Part shown: piece after piece, positions 35,668 to 42,808 of the stretch | How the letters are laid out: the number at the start of each line of letters is the position of its first letter | Position numbering within the stretch: the first letter of the stretch is position 1 | Assembly: GCA_903823565.1 (NCBI GenBank) | Contig: CAIJTF010000036.1 | Location: 1 to 49,539 of the forward strand | DNA from: an uncultured Flavobacteriales bacterium | Lineage (GTDB): Bacteria; Bacteroidota; Bacteroidia; Flavobacteriales_D; Crocinitomicaceae | DNA length: 49,539 nt | Direction of reading: 5' to 3' | Position numbers and translations under genes: made by a program | The notes under the pieces: model-generated | What the model saw: only the letters and a program-made list of their open reading frames with translations | Told to the model about the DNA's origin: nothing | The model's database searches: none

Positions 35668-36828
35668 ATGCGAAGGGTGAAACCAATCTTCTTACACCTT
35701 GGATTTTGGCTGTTAATCATCCTGTGGGCTTGCGATTCTAAAGAAGCAAAAAAAACCAATTTCACCCTTGACGGTACTGTTCAGGGGGCCGCAGGAGATT
35801 CGATTTTTGTGGAAATCGTAGCGGCTTACCAATCCTTAACCGATACCTTTTTAATTGCCAGTGCGCGCATCGACGAAAACGGGTATTTTTCCATGAAAGG
35901 TACTATCCGTGGACTTGGCCGTTACCAATTAAGGCTCGGTACCAAAAATCCACAGATCTTACCCATTACGCCGGTACCTGGGGATAAAATTAAAATCATG
36001 GCCTACAAAGAATCTTTCCTAAAGAATCCCGGACTCCAAGGTGCGGCTTGGGCCAAAACTGCGAATCAGTACTTTCGGATGATTACAGAATTGGACCCTC
36101 AAAAGGGGCAAGAATCGTTAATGGCATTTATTGCGAATGAAATACGAACGAATCCGACCAATCCCTTTCATATCGTGCTAACAGAACACCTGACCCCACC
36201 GAGCGAAATGGATAAACTTAGTACCTGGGACAGTCAAAACCTTAACCTCCTAGCCCTAGTAGCAGGTAGTTATAAAACAACCTATGGCAGCACGCCTGCG
36301 ACCAAAGGATTAGTGTATAAAGATTCTCTTTCTCAACAAATCTACAAAGGATTTCAGCAGAAGGTAGCACGAAACGAGGGCATTGAAAATGGAACCTTAA
36401 GCGCTCCGGATTTTATTTTAATGTCCATTACCGGTGAAAAATTTCGGCTTAGCGAGCACCGTGGAAAAACCATTCTCCTATATTTTTGGGGCCTTGAGTT
36501 TCCCAATGGAGCCAGCGATAACCAAACCCTTTCGGAACTACAAAAAAAACAAAACAATCAGGTAGAAATCGTCACCATTTCATGCGACAAGAACGTGTCA
36601 GAATGGAAAAAAGCCTTGGTAGATTATTCTTTTACAGGAAATTGGCAACTATCCGATGCGAATGGTAGCACCAATCCTGGGGCAGTAAATGGCAGAAGCA
36701 TGCTGATGCAACAATATGCTATCGGATCCTTACCCCACAGCGTACTAATCAATGCCAACGGAAAGATTATTGCAGAAGGATTAAGTGGAGAGGCCTTAAA
36801 AAACCGAATGTTATCCGTAATTAATTAA
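35668..36828 (+). CDS. Thioredoxin-like lipoprotein with DUF4369-type N-terminus, CXXC lost
   Basis: A 386-residue protein with a lipoprotein signal ending LIILWAC (Cys22) and a DUF4369-like beta domain (about 30-120, [36 protein letters not shown]). The C-terminal about 140 residues are a TlpA/ResA-type thioredoxin fold ([27 protein letters not shown], the [14 protein letters not shown] loop with the cis-Pro). At the place where the two next genes have WCxPC, this one reads [11 protein letters not shown], so both catalytic cysteines are missing. It cannot be a normal disulfide oxidoreductase; it may be a binding or scaffold copy. It starts directly after gatB. First of three tandem paralogs. 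Confidence 0.85.
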   Translation: MRRVKPIFLHLGFWLLIILWACDSKEAKKTNFTLDGTVQGAAGDSIFVEIVAAYQSLTDTFLIASARIDENGYFSMKGTIRGLGRYQLRLGTKNPQILPITPVPGDKIKIMAYKESFLKNPGLQGAAWAKTANQYFRMITELDPQKGQESLMAFIANEIRTNPTNPFHIVLTEHLTPPSEMDKLSTWDSQNLNLLALVAGSYKTTYGSTPATKGLVYKDSLSQQIYKGFQQKVARNEGIENGTLSAPDFILMSITGEKFRLSEHRGKTILLYFWGLEFPNGASDNQTLSELQKKQNNQVEIVTISCDKNVSEWKKALVDYSFTGNWQLSDANGSTNPGAVNGRSMLMQQYAIGSLPHSVLINANGKIIAEGLSGEALKNRMLSVIN

Positions 36829-36829
36829 A

Positions 36830-37357
36830 ATGATCATGAACTACAAATGGGTATTTTTTTTACTTCCTTTTCTTTTCGCGTGCAACGAACCTACCTCTCC
36901 AGAGGATACAGGAAACTCTGTGCCGAAGGAAGAACGATATATGGCTCCAGATTTCAGCCTACCCAACCGTGAAGGCAAACCCATACGACTCTCCGATTTT
37001 AGAGGAAAATTGGTCCTTCTTGATTTCTGGGCTTCTTGGTGCATGCCTTGCCGTCAGGAAAATCCCAACGTTGTTCGTACCTTTAACAAATATAAAGACC
37101 GTGGATTCACTGTATTGTCGGTTTCATTAGATACCGATTTTACAAAATGGGAAAGTGCCATTGTGCAAGATGGATTGATTTGGGATAACCACGTAAGCGA
37201 TCTCAAAGGTTGGGAAAGCCAGGTGGTTCCTCTTTTTGCAATACAGGGCATCCCCTTCACCATGCTAATTGATCCGAACGGTGGAATACTCGGTACAGGA
37301 TTAAGAGGGGCGGAATTAGAACAGGCGATTGAAGAATATTATACAAGAAAAAAATGA
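36830..37357 (+). CDS. TlpA-family thioredoxin-like lipoprotein
   Basis: A short member, 175 residues, with a lipoprotein signal ending FLFAC. It is made of a single thioredoxin domain: [38 protein letters not shown] (active-site Cys71 and Cys74), and [13 protein letters not shown] with cis-Pro. It should act in the periplasm as a thiol-disulfide reductase for apocytochromes or other proteins. Two start codons (ATG 36830 and ATG 36836) are equally possible. It lacks the N-terminal DUF4369 domain that flanks the fold in both neighbours. The next gene overlaps its stop by 4 nt. Confidence 0.9.
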   Translation: MIMNYKWVFFLLPFLFACNEPTSPEDTGNSVPKEERYMAPDFSLPNREGKPIRLSDFRGKLVLLDFWASWCMPCRQENPNVVRTFNKYKDRGFTVLSVSLDTDFTKWESAIVQDGLIWDNHVSDLKGWESQVVPLFAIQGIPFTMLIDPNGGILGTGLRGAELEQAIEEYYTRKK

Positions 37358-38490
37358 AAATAGGAAGTACCATTGTTTTTATCTTACTCGGATTATCCGT
37401 GATGAGTCAAATTTCCGTTACCGTTGGTGGACAGTTTTTTCATCCTCAATCCGATTCGGTTTACATAGCCAAATTTAACGGCAAACAGTATTTTCAGTTT
37501 TTCGGCGCTAAATTAGATGCAGAGGGGAAATTTAACGCAACAGGAATGGTTCCTGCTCCCGACTATTACGTGATCCGAAATGGGAATGTGCATACAAACA
37601 TTATTCTTAAAGCAGGCGCGGACATCAAGGTCTATGGCGATGTGAAGCGGCTACAAGACATCTGCAATTTTACGGGCTCGGAAGCTTCACAGGAAATGAA
37701 CCGCTTTGCCGTTAAACTGGAAAAATGGAACATCAAAAAGGATTCGGCCTACAAAGCGATGAACGCTTATCCTCCCCAAGATACGGCGAGAAGAAACCGG
37801 TTGAATCAATACATGACCCAAGCGTATTTAACGTTTTTGAATGAACGCCAAGAATTTGTAGCTGCCAATCAAAATTCCCCCGCCCTTATTATAGCTTTAG
37901 TTTCTTTGGATATTAATAATGAATTTGAAGCGTATACTAACATTCTGAACCAACTGGTGGCGTGTTTCGGTGAATCACCTACTATTAAAGAATATGTGAA
38001 TTATGTGAATACCTACGTGACTCAAAAAGAACAAAAAGCAAATCAAGAAGCTAACAATCCATTGGCAAAAGGTAAAGAAGCTCCGGATTTTGAAGAATTC
38101 CTAACAGATGGTAAAACGCCCTTCAAACTTTCGAGCACTCGAGGTAAGGTGGTACTTCTTGACTTTTGGGCCTCCTGGTGTGGTCCCTGCCGAAAAGAAA
38201 ATCCTAACGTAGTTAACATGTACAAAAAATACAAGGACAAAGGATTTACTGTAGTTAGCGTCAGCCTTGACAACGACAAACAAAAATGGTTGGGTGCTAT
38301 TCAAAACGACCAACTAAGTTGGCCAAACCATGTAAGCGATCTCGGAGGCTGGAATAGTAAGGTTCCGAAAAAATATGGCGTTAACAGTATCCCCTTGACG
38401 GTATTAATCGATCGCGATGGAAAGATCATTGATACCAATTTGCGGGGACCAAGTCTTGAAGAAACCTTGATGCGTATTTTCGGTTTTTAA
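37354..38490 (+). CDS. TlpA-family thioredoxin-like protein with DUF4369-type N-terminus
   Basis: A 378-residue protein with a signal peptide ([19 protein letters not shown], no lipobox). A beta-rich DUF4369-like domain lies at about 20-110 ([17 protein letters not shown]), then a helical segment (about 115-225). The thioredoxin domain covers about 240-378: [40 protein letters not shown] (Cys276 and Cys279), and [16 protein letters not shown] with cis-Pro. It is a periplasmic thiol-disulfide oxidoreductase by family. Being the longest active member of the trio, it may pair with the cysteine-less paralog upstream. lpxH starts 1 nt later. Confidence 0.9.
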   Translation: MKIGSTIVFILLGLSVMSQISVTVGGQFFHPQSDSVYIAKFNGKQYFQFFGAKLDAEGKFNATGMVPAPDYYVIRNGNVHTNIILKAGADIKVYGDVKRLQDICNFTGSEASQEMNRFAVKLEKWNIKKDSAYKAMNAYPPQDTARRNRLNQYMTQAYLTFLNERQEFVAANQNSPALIIALVSLDINNEFEAYTNILNQLVACFGESPTIKEYVNYVNTYVTQKEQKANQEANNPLAKGKEAPDFEEFLTDGKTPFKLSSTRGKVVLLDFWASWCGPCRKENPNVVNMYKKYKDKGFTVVSVSLDNDKQKWLGAIQNDQLSWPNHVSDLGGWNSKVPKKYGVNSIPLTVLIDRDGKIIDTNLRGPSLEETLMRIFGF

Positions 38491-38491
38491 T

Positions 38492-39259
38492 ATGGCCCTT
38501 TATTTCGCTTCTGATTTTCATCTCGGAGCTCCTAATTACGAGGACTCCAAGGCAAGGGAACAATCCCTCGTCCGATGGCTTGAATATATATCCAAAGATG
38601 CCACGGAAATTTATCTTTTGGGCGACGTCTTTGATTTTTGGTTTGAATACAAAAGGGTTATCCCAAAGGGATTTAGTCGCCTTTTTGGCAAACTCGCTGA
38701 ACTAAGCGACAAGGGAATTAAACTGCATTTTTTTTTAGGAAACCATGACATGTGGGTAAAATCCTACTTCCATGAAGAATTCAATATGGAAACGCATACT
38801 GACCCCCTTACAAAAACCTTCTTTGGCCAACGCTATTATTTAGGCCATGGCGATGGACTTGGACCTGGAGACAAAGGCTATAAATTCATCAAGCGGATTC
38901 TAAGAAGCCCCTTATGCCAATGGGCCTTTGCTCGATTACATCCCAATTTCGGTATCCGTATCGCTCAATATTTTTCAAACAAGAGCCGTAAAGGATCCGT
39001 CAAAGACAAACGTTACAATGGAAAAGACAAGGAATGGCTTTATCTTTATGTTAAGGAAATGCAAGCGGTAAATCCTCATGATTTCTACGTTTTTGGTCAC
39101 CGGCATTTACCTTTAAACCTTGAAGCGGATGGAGCCCGTTATTTTAATTTGGGCGAATGGCTTTCCCATCAAACGTTCCTTCGCGTTGATGAAGGAGAAA
39201 TCCAATTTCTTCGTTGGAATGGTGAGCATTCTGAAGCATTTACCTCACCCCATGACTGA
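38492..39259 (+). CDS. lpxH: UDP-2,3-diacylglucosamine diphosphatase (LpxH-type metallophosphatase)
   Basis: A 255-residue calcineurin-like phosphatase. Metal ligands are in the usual order: DFHLGA (Asp8, His10), GDVFDFW (Asp45, with Asp48), GNHDMWV (Asn84, His85), GHGDGLG and GHRHLPL. LpxH cleaves UDP-diacylglucosamine to lipid X and UMP in lipid A synthesis, at the inner membrane. lpxK lies 5 kb upstream in the same direction. The tsaE start overlaps its end by 8 nt. The Bacteroidota LpxH-like proteins are assigned to this role by homology, so the call is good but not certain. Confidence 0.88.
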   Translation: MALYFASDFHLGAPNYEDSKAREQSLVRWLEYISKDATEIYLLGDVFDFWFEYKRVIPKGFSRLFGKLAELSDKGIKLHFFLGNHDMWVKSYFHEEFNMETHTDPLTKTFFGQRYYLGHGDGLGPGDKGYKFIKRILRSPLCQWAFARLHPNFGIRIAQYFSNKSRKGSVKDKRYNGKDKEWLYLYVKEMQAVNPHDFYVFGHRHLPLNLEADGARYFNLGEWLSHQTFLRVDEGEIQFLRWNGEHSEAFTSPHD

Positions 39260-39686
39260 AACGTTTAATGGCATTGGACTCGGGCAAATGGGAGAGGTTA
39301 TTCAAGCGATTCAACCGCACCTAAAAGCTCCCATTTTTATGTGTTTTCATGCTGAAATGGGCGCGGGAAAAACAACCTTCATTTGTGCCTTGCTTAAATC
39401 CTTGGGAATCTCTGATCCAGACGGCTCACCAACGTATGGATTGGTTCATGAATATCTTGGCGATGAAAAGCAGCGTATTTATCACATCGACGCTTATCGA
39501 ATTTCCTCGGATCTCATGGCACTGGAATCCGGATTGCAAGAAATATTTGAGGAAAATGCCATTTTTCTGATTGAATGGCCCGAAAAAATCACTAATTTTC
39601 TACCAAATGACTATATTTCAGTAGCAATAAACACTGAAGCGTCTAATACCCGAACGTATACGGTAACTTATGATCACAGATCCTGA
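39252..39686 (+). CDS. tsaE: tRNA threonylcarbamoyladenosine biosynthesis ATPase
   Basis: The start is ATG 39252, giving 144 residues of usual length; the longer frame to 39120 runs inside lpxH. Walker A is EMGAGKTTF (about 35-43). It continues with the TsaE markers DGSPTYGLVHEY, YHIDAYRI (Walker B-like Asp) and FLIEWPEKI. TsaE powers the TsaB-TsaD complex that puts t6A at position 37 of ANN-reading tRNAs. The alanine-dehydrogenase-like gene begins within its last 17 nt. Confidence 0.92.
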   Translation: MTETFNGIGLGQMGEVIQAIQPHLKAPIFMCFHAEMGAGKTTFICALLKSLGISDPDGSPTYGLVHEYLGDEKQRIYHIDAYRISSDLMALESGLQEIFEENAIFLIEWPEKITNFLPNDYISVAINTEASNTRTYTVTYDHRS

Positions 39687-40890
39687 ACTCTTAAAATCCC
39701 TCTTGCACCAAGGGGCACTCATGCCACAAGAAGAAATGCTTGCCATCAAGCGAAAAAAGGGTGCATTATTTATTGGAATACCTAAAGAAACTTCCTTTCA
39801 AGAACGTAGGGTCGCCCTCGTACCTGAAGCTGTTTCCCTCCTTGTGGCAAATGGCCATAGGGTGCGTGTTGAAAGCCAAGCAGGCCAAGGTTCCAACTTT
39901 TCAGACGCAGAATACAGCGAGGCTGGAGCTGAACTTACAACAGATCCAAAGGAAGTTTATGCGTGTGATTTAATTTTCAAAGTAGCGCCCCCAAGTGAAT
40001 CGGAAATTGAACGTATGCCCGGTAATCAAACCTTGATTTCGGCACTGCAATTAGCCACGCAACCCAAAGCCACCCTTGAGAACTTAGCGGCTAAAAAAAT
40101 CACCTGCATTGCTTGGGATTATATTCGAGATGAGGATGGAGTATTTTCTGTAGTTAGAACTATGGGAGAAATTGCGGGTAATACCGCAGTCCTTGTCGCA
40201 GGAGAACTCTTGTCTTCTTTTCCCTCTGGGAAAGGCCTCATGCTCGGTGGAGTTGCCGGCGTCCAACCCACAGAAGTAGTAATCATAGGAGCCGGAACCG
40301 TAGGGGAATTCGCTACGCGAGCAGCTCTTGGTCTGGGAGCATCTGTCAAGGTTTTTGACAATTCTGTGGCACGACTGCGCAGACTGCAAAATGCCGTTGG
40401 AAACCGGGTGTTTACTTCCATTATTCAACCAAAAGTTCTCGCGAAAGCAATCCGAAGAGCCGATGTGGCCATTGGTGCTTTGCGATCCCCCATGGGTAAG
40501 ACTCCTTGTGTAGTGACGGAAGAAATGGTCGAACAAATGAAAGAGGGATCCGTTATCGTGGATGTTAGCATTGACCAAGGAGGATGCTTTGAAACGTCAC
40601 GTGTTACGAATCACATTGACCCCACATTCACCCAATTTGGAGTAGTTCATTATGGCGTACCCAACATTGCCTCTCGGGTATCGCGTACGGCATCCTTTGC
40701 CTTGTCAAACATCTTTTCCCCTTTGCTCCTGGACATTGGTGAAAAAGGCAGCATTGATGACGTAATTCGATTCAAACCAGGATTTAAAGACGGTGTATAT
40801 ATGTACAAAGGCGTGCTTACCAATGAAATTTTAGGAAAGGTTTTCGGCCTTCCATACCAACCCCTTGATTTGTTGCTGCCGCGTCCATGA
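39670..40890 (+). CDS. ald: Alanine dehydrogenase-like NAD-dependent enzyme (catalytic His replaced)
   Basis: At 406 residues it has the alanine dehydrogenase / PNT fold: IGIPKETSFQERRVALVP at about 35-52 with the substrate-binding Arg, FKVAPP with Lys104, the Rossmann motif IGAGTVGEFA and VFDNS, and VSIDQGGCFE, whose Asp is conserved. Where characterised enzymes have a catalytic His (YLHLA), this protein has ALQLA, Gln127. The long N-terminal extension (about 30 residues) is common in Bacteroidota members. Reversible alanine to pyruvate deamination is the default, but the replaced His makes the actual reaction uncertain. Start overlaps tsaE by 17 nt. Confidence 0.8.
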   Translation: MITDPELLKSLLHQGALMPQEEMLAIKRKKGALFIGIPKETSFQERRVALVPEAVSLLVANGHRVRVESQAGQGSNFSDAEYSEAGAELTTDPKEVYACDLIFKVAPPSESEIERMPGNQTLISALQLATQPKATLENLAAKKITCIAWDYIRDEDGVFSVVRTMGEIAGNTAVLVAGELLSSFPSGKGLMLGGVAGVQPTEVVIIGAGTVGEFATRAALGLGASVKVFDNSVARLRRLQNAVGNRVFTSIIQPKVLAKAIRRADVAIGALRSPMGKTPCVVTEEMVEQMKEGSVIVDVSIDQGGCFETSRVTNHIDPTFTQFGVVHYGVPNIASRVSRTASFALSNIFSPLLLDIGEKGSIDDVIRFKPGFKDGVYMYKGVLTNEILGKVFGLPYQPLDLLLPRP

Positions 40891-41312
40891 TGACACCGCT
40901 TTCGTTTCCCCCAACCGAATTGGAACTTAAACGGCATGGAAGCAACCTTAAAGTATTGTGCTTAATTAGGAAGAAATGGATAATTCTCACTCCTGAAGAA
41001 TGGGTACGTCAACATGTAATTGGATTTCTCCTTAAAACCAAACAATGCAACCCCGGGTTACTGGCAATAGAGAAAAGTTTAAACTACCAAGGACTAACTA
41101 AGCGATGGGACATCTTAGTCTATAATGCCGATGGATTAGCCGAATTATTGATTGAATGCAAAAGAACGAACGTCGCGTGCTCAAAGGAAAACCTAGTGCA
41201 GTTAAGTGCCTATCAGCATGTTGTTAACGCAAAAAAAATAGCCCTTACGAACGGGTTGGATTGTTTTGTTCTGGGGGAAAACACCTGGAACAATGGAATC
41301 GATTTCCTTTAG
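40887..41312 (+). CDS. Small protein with HsdR-type N-terminal nuclease fold
   Basis: A 141-residue protein. The central WDILVYNADGLAELLIECKR matches the PD-(D/E)xK core (Asp, Glu-x-Lys) of the N-terminal domain of type I restriction enzyme R subunits. It continues with KENLVQLSAYQHVVNAKKIALTNG, which is the usual following helix. There is no helicase part and no HsdM/HsdS neighbour. The whole protein is the small stand-alone form common in Bacteroidota, so a restriction system is not implied. It overlaps ald by 4 nt and is convergent with the DUF4924 gene (4-nt overlap). Confidence 0.8.
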   Translation: MMTPLSFPPTELELKRHGSNLKVLCLIRKKWIILTPEEWVRQHVIGFLLKTKQCNPGLLAIEKSLNYQGLTKRWDILVYNADGLAELLIECKRTNVACSKENLVQLSAYQHVVNAKKIALTNGLDCFVLGENTWNNGIDFL

Positions 41313-41860
41313 TTTGGATTTAAATCCCAAGCACCTGATCTCATTTTTTTGTACTCCGAGGCAAGATAGGCGAGCATAATTCTCATAGAATCAAAAGCCA
41401 ATTCGGTTTCGTTAGATATTTCCTTACCCCGCAGTTTGAGTTGCAACTTCATGTGCATGGCATGAATACTCACTAACACGGGATGATGGTTTTCCATGGC
41501 TGATTTTTGCGAAAATTCAAGAATGGACGGTTCCGCAGTATTGAATAGCCCCTGATACTTTTCGTCAGGCTTTACCACCAGTAAGGTTTGATGCAGAAAA
41601 ACCAATTCCGTGGCAATTTCCTCCAACTCACTGAGATGACCTTTGGATTTCTTACCCGAACGGATTAATTCTTGACAAATCGAACCGTACCAACGCTCAT
41701 ACGATGGAATAAAGGAGGCGTTCGGAACCAAAGTTGGAACCAATTCCTTTACCACCCTGTTTTCATCGCACTCCAAGGCGCGAATCATATCCTCAAGGCA
41801 ATACATATACAGCAGGTATTCAATGATATTCTCCTGTTTTTTTTGCTGCGCCGTAACCAT
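41309..41860 (-). CDS. DUF4924-family protein
   Basis: A 183-residue, mainly helical protein starting MVTAQQKKQENIIEYLLYMYCLEDMIRALECD, the pattern of DUF4924, a Bacteroidota family without known function. Other features: PSYERWYGSICQELIRSGKKSKGHLSELEEI and a C-terminal AYLASEYKK. No signal peptide or membrane segment, so it is cytosolic. It is the last of three minus-strand genes; the OmpH-like lipoprotein gene ends 8 nt upstream, so an operon is likely. Confidence 0.75.
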   Translation of the reverse strand: MVTAQQKKQENIIEYLLYMYCLEDMIRALECDENRVVKELVPTLVPNASFIPSYERWYGSICQELIRSGKKSKGHLSELEEIATELVFLHQTLLVVKPDEKYQGLFNTAEPSILEFSQKSAMENHHPVLVSIHAMHMKLQLKLRGKEISNETELAFDSMRIMLAYLASEYKKMRSGAWDLNPN

Positions 41861-41868
41861 GAAAGGTC

Positions 41869-42429
41869 TTAATTTTTATTCAAGAATTCAATGAAATCTT
41901 TCGTAACGTCCATTTTGGGTGAAATATAATTAATCGGACTTTGCGTACCTTGGATTAAGAGAACATCTATTTTATTGAGCTCGCTGTATTTTTTACCCAA
42001 TTGCTCTATCTTCTTAGCTAGAACGTTAAACTTCGACTTTGCTTCTTCATCCAACTTCGCACCTTGGGTCTGTTCGTAATTCATTATTCCTTGATCCATG
42101 GTTTGAACCCGTTTCTGAATTTCGAGTATTTGATTTTCGGATAACTGACCTGCCTTGGCCTTCTGGTCGTTACTCGTAACAAATGAATTTCGTTCCTGAT
42201 ACATTCGTTCCAATTCCTTTTGATAAGCCGTTTCCTTGGCTTTAAATTGGTCGTTCTCTTTCTTAAAGGCTACAAACCGTTCCTGAACCGAGTCAACGTT
42301 GTAATAAGCAATCACCAAACTAGGGTCATAGCGGGTGATTACTGTGGGCTTATTTACAACCGGTTTTTTTTGGTTTCCACTACACCCTAACAAAACAGCA
42401 CAAAAAGTAAAGACAAGTAATTTATTCAT
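41869..42429 (-). CDS. OmpH/Skp-like coiled-coil lipoprotein
   Basis: With ATG 42429 (MNKLLVFTFCAVLLGC) the 186-residue protein has a lipobox with Cys16; an earlier in-frame ATG at 42441 adds only four residues. The sequence contains a conserved VIAYYNVDSVQERF (Skp-like first strand), a long charged coiled coil (about 65-140, KENDQFKAKETAYQKELERM), and a closing strand segment INYISPKMDVTKDFIEFLN. Skp/OmpH proteins are periplasmic chaperones that hold outer-membrane proteins; a lipid-anchored form is common in Bacteroidota. It overlaps the small upstream gene by 8 nt. Confidence 0.85.
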   Translation of the reverse strand: MNKLLVFTFCAVLLGCSGNQKKPVVNKPTVITRYDPSLVIAYYNVDSVQERFVAFKKENDQFKAKETAYQKELERMYQERNSFVTSNDQKAKAGQLSENQILEIQKRVQTMDQGIMNYEQTQGAKLDEEAKSKFNVLAKKIEQLGKKYSELNKIDVLLIQGTQSPINYISPKMDVTKDFIEFLNKN

Positions 42430-42670
42430 GTTTAATAGCATTTAAAAGGTTATTATAATCTTCGCGCATCGATAGAAAGCGTTGAAAGCAGGATCTGTAA
42501 AATTCATCGTTCAGGTGGTCTTCGATGGACTCCAAGCGTACAACCAATCCTACCGGAATCTTAAAGGTTTGCTCAAAGTGATCCAGGGTTATCTTAATTA
42601 AATATTTCTCGTTGTATTCATGAACCTGAACTAAAAAATGGCTGTGTGGAACCGTCTTAACCAAACGCAT
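42422..42670 (-). CDS. Conserved-looking small protein, unknown
   Basis: Start chosen at ATG 42670, since a perfect promoter element lies 3 nt upstream and the longer frame (TTG 42676) would begin inside it. The 82-residue product (MRLVKTVPHSHFLVQVHEYN...) shows several beta strands (YLIKITLDHFEQTFKIP) followed by helices, and no signal peptide, membrane segment or motif I recognise. It leads the operon with the Skp-like lipoprotein (8-nt overlap), which hints at a cell-envelope link but nothing more. Confidence 0.65.
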   Translation of the reverse strand: MRLVKTVPHSHFLVQVHEYNEKYLIKITLDHFEQTFKIPVGLVVRLESIEDHLNDEFYRSCFQRFLSMREDYNNLLNAIKHE

Positions 42671-42673
42671 GAG

Positions 42674-42681
42674 CAAAGATA
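42674..42681 (-). promoter_or_regulatory. -7 promoter element TATCTTTG, leaderless position, for the three-gene minus-strand operon
   Basis: Perfect TAnnTTTG on the minus strand (plus sequence CAAAGATA). It ends 3 nt before ATG 42670. Confidence 0.6.
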
Positions 42682-42721
42682 ACCATATCTTTTTAGTTCC
42701 TCTTGAATGCCTACCTTTTTT

Positions 42722-42755
42722 AAGGTATTTATTTAGAATGATTCTAAAATACCTT
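42722..42755. promoter_or_regulatory. Nested palindrome, candidate Fur-family (Fur/Irr-like) operator
   Basis: The core TTTAGAAT (42732-42739), one base, then ATTCTAAA (42741-42748) is a perfect 8-bp inverted repeat. Outer arms AAGGTATT (42722-42729) and AATACCTT (42748-42755) extend the symmetry. The core is like the TTTAGAA-N3-TTCTAAA box of Irr, a Fur-family regulator in alphaproteobacteria, and iron-type operators are known to have such arms. It lies upstream of a FecA-like receptor. Neither the regulator nor the binding is proven by the sequence. Confidence 0.45.
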
Positions 42756-42787
42756 TTTTGAGCGATGAAGGAACCAAATCGTCTTAG

Positions 42788-42795
42788 TTCCTTTG
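42788..42795 (+). promoter_or_regulatory. Near-consensus -7 element TTCCTTTG for the TonB receptor
   Basis: One mismatch to TAnnTTTG (second base T instead of A), ending 13 nt before ATG 42809. The candidate operator is about 50 nt upstream. Confidence 0.35.
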
Positions 42796-42808
42796 TGGAA
42801 AAAAAACG

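Noticed and set aside
40084..40578. Long minus-strand open frame inside the alanine-dehydrogenase-like gene
   Set aside because: It lies fully within a well-supported gene on the other strand and has no family features; a shadow frame.
40887..41312. Remnant of a type I restriction system
   Set aside because: The protein is complete as the small stand-alone HsdR-N form, and no HsdM, HsdS or helicase fragments are nearby.
42722..42755. The nested palindrome as a terminator (it ends in T's on the plus strand)
   Set aside because: No plus-strand gene ends upstream; the region lies between divergent genes, so an operator fits better. A terminator role is not fully excluded.
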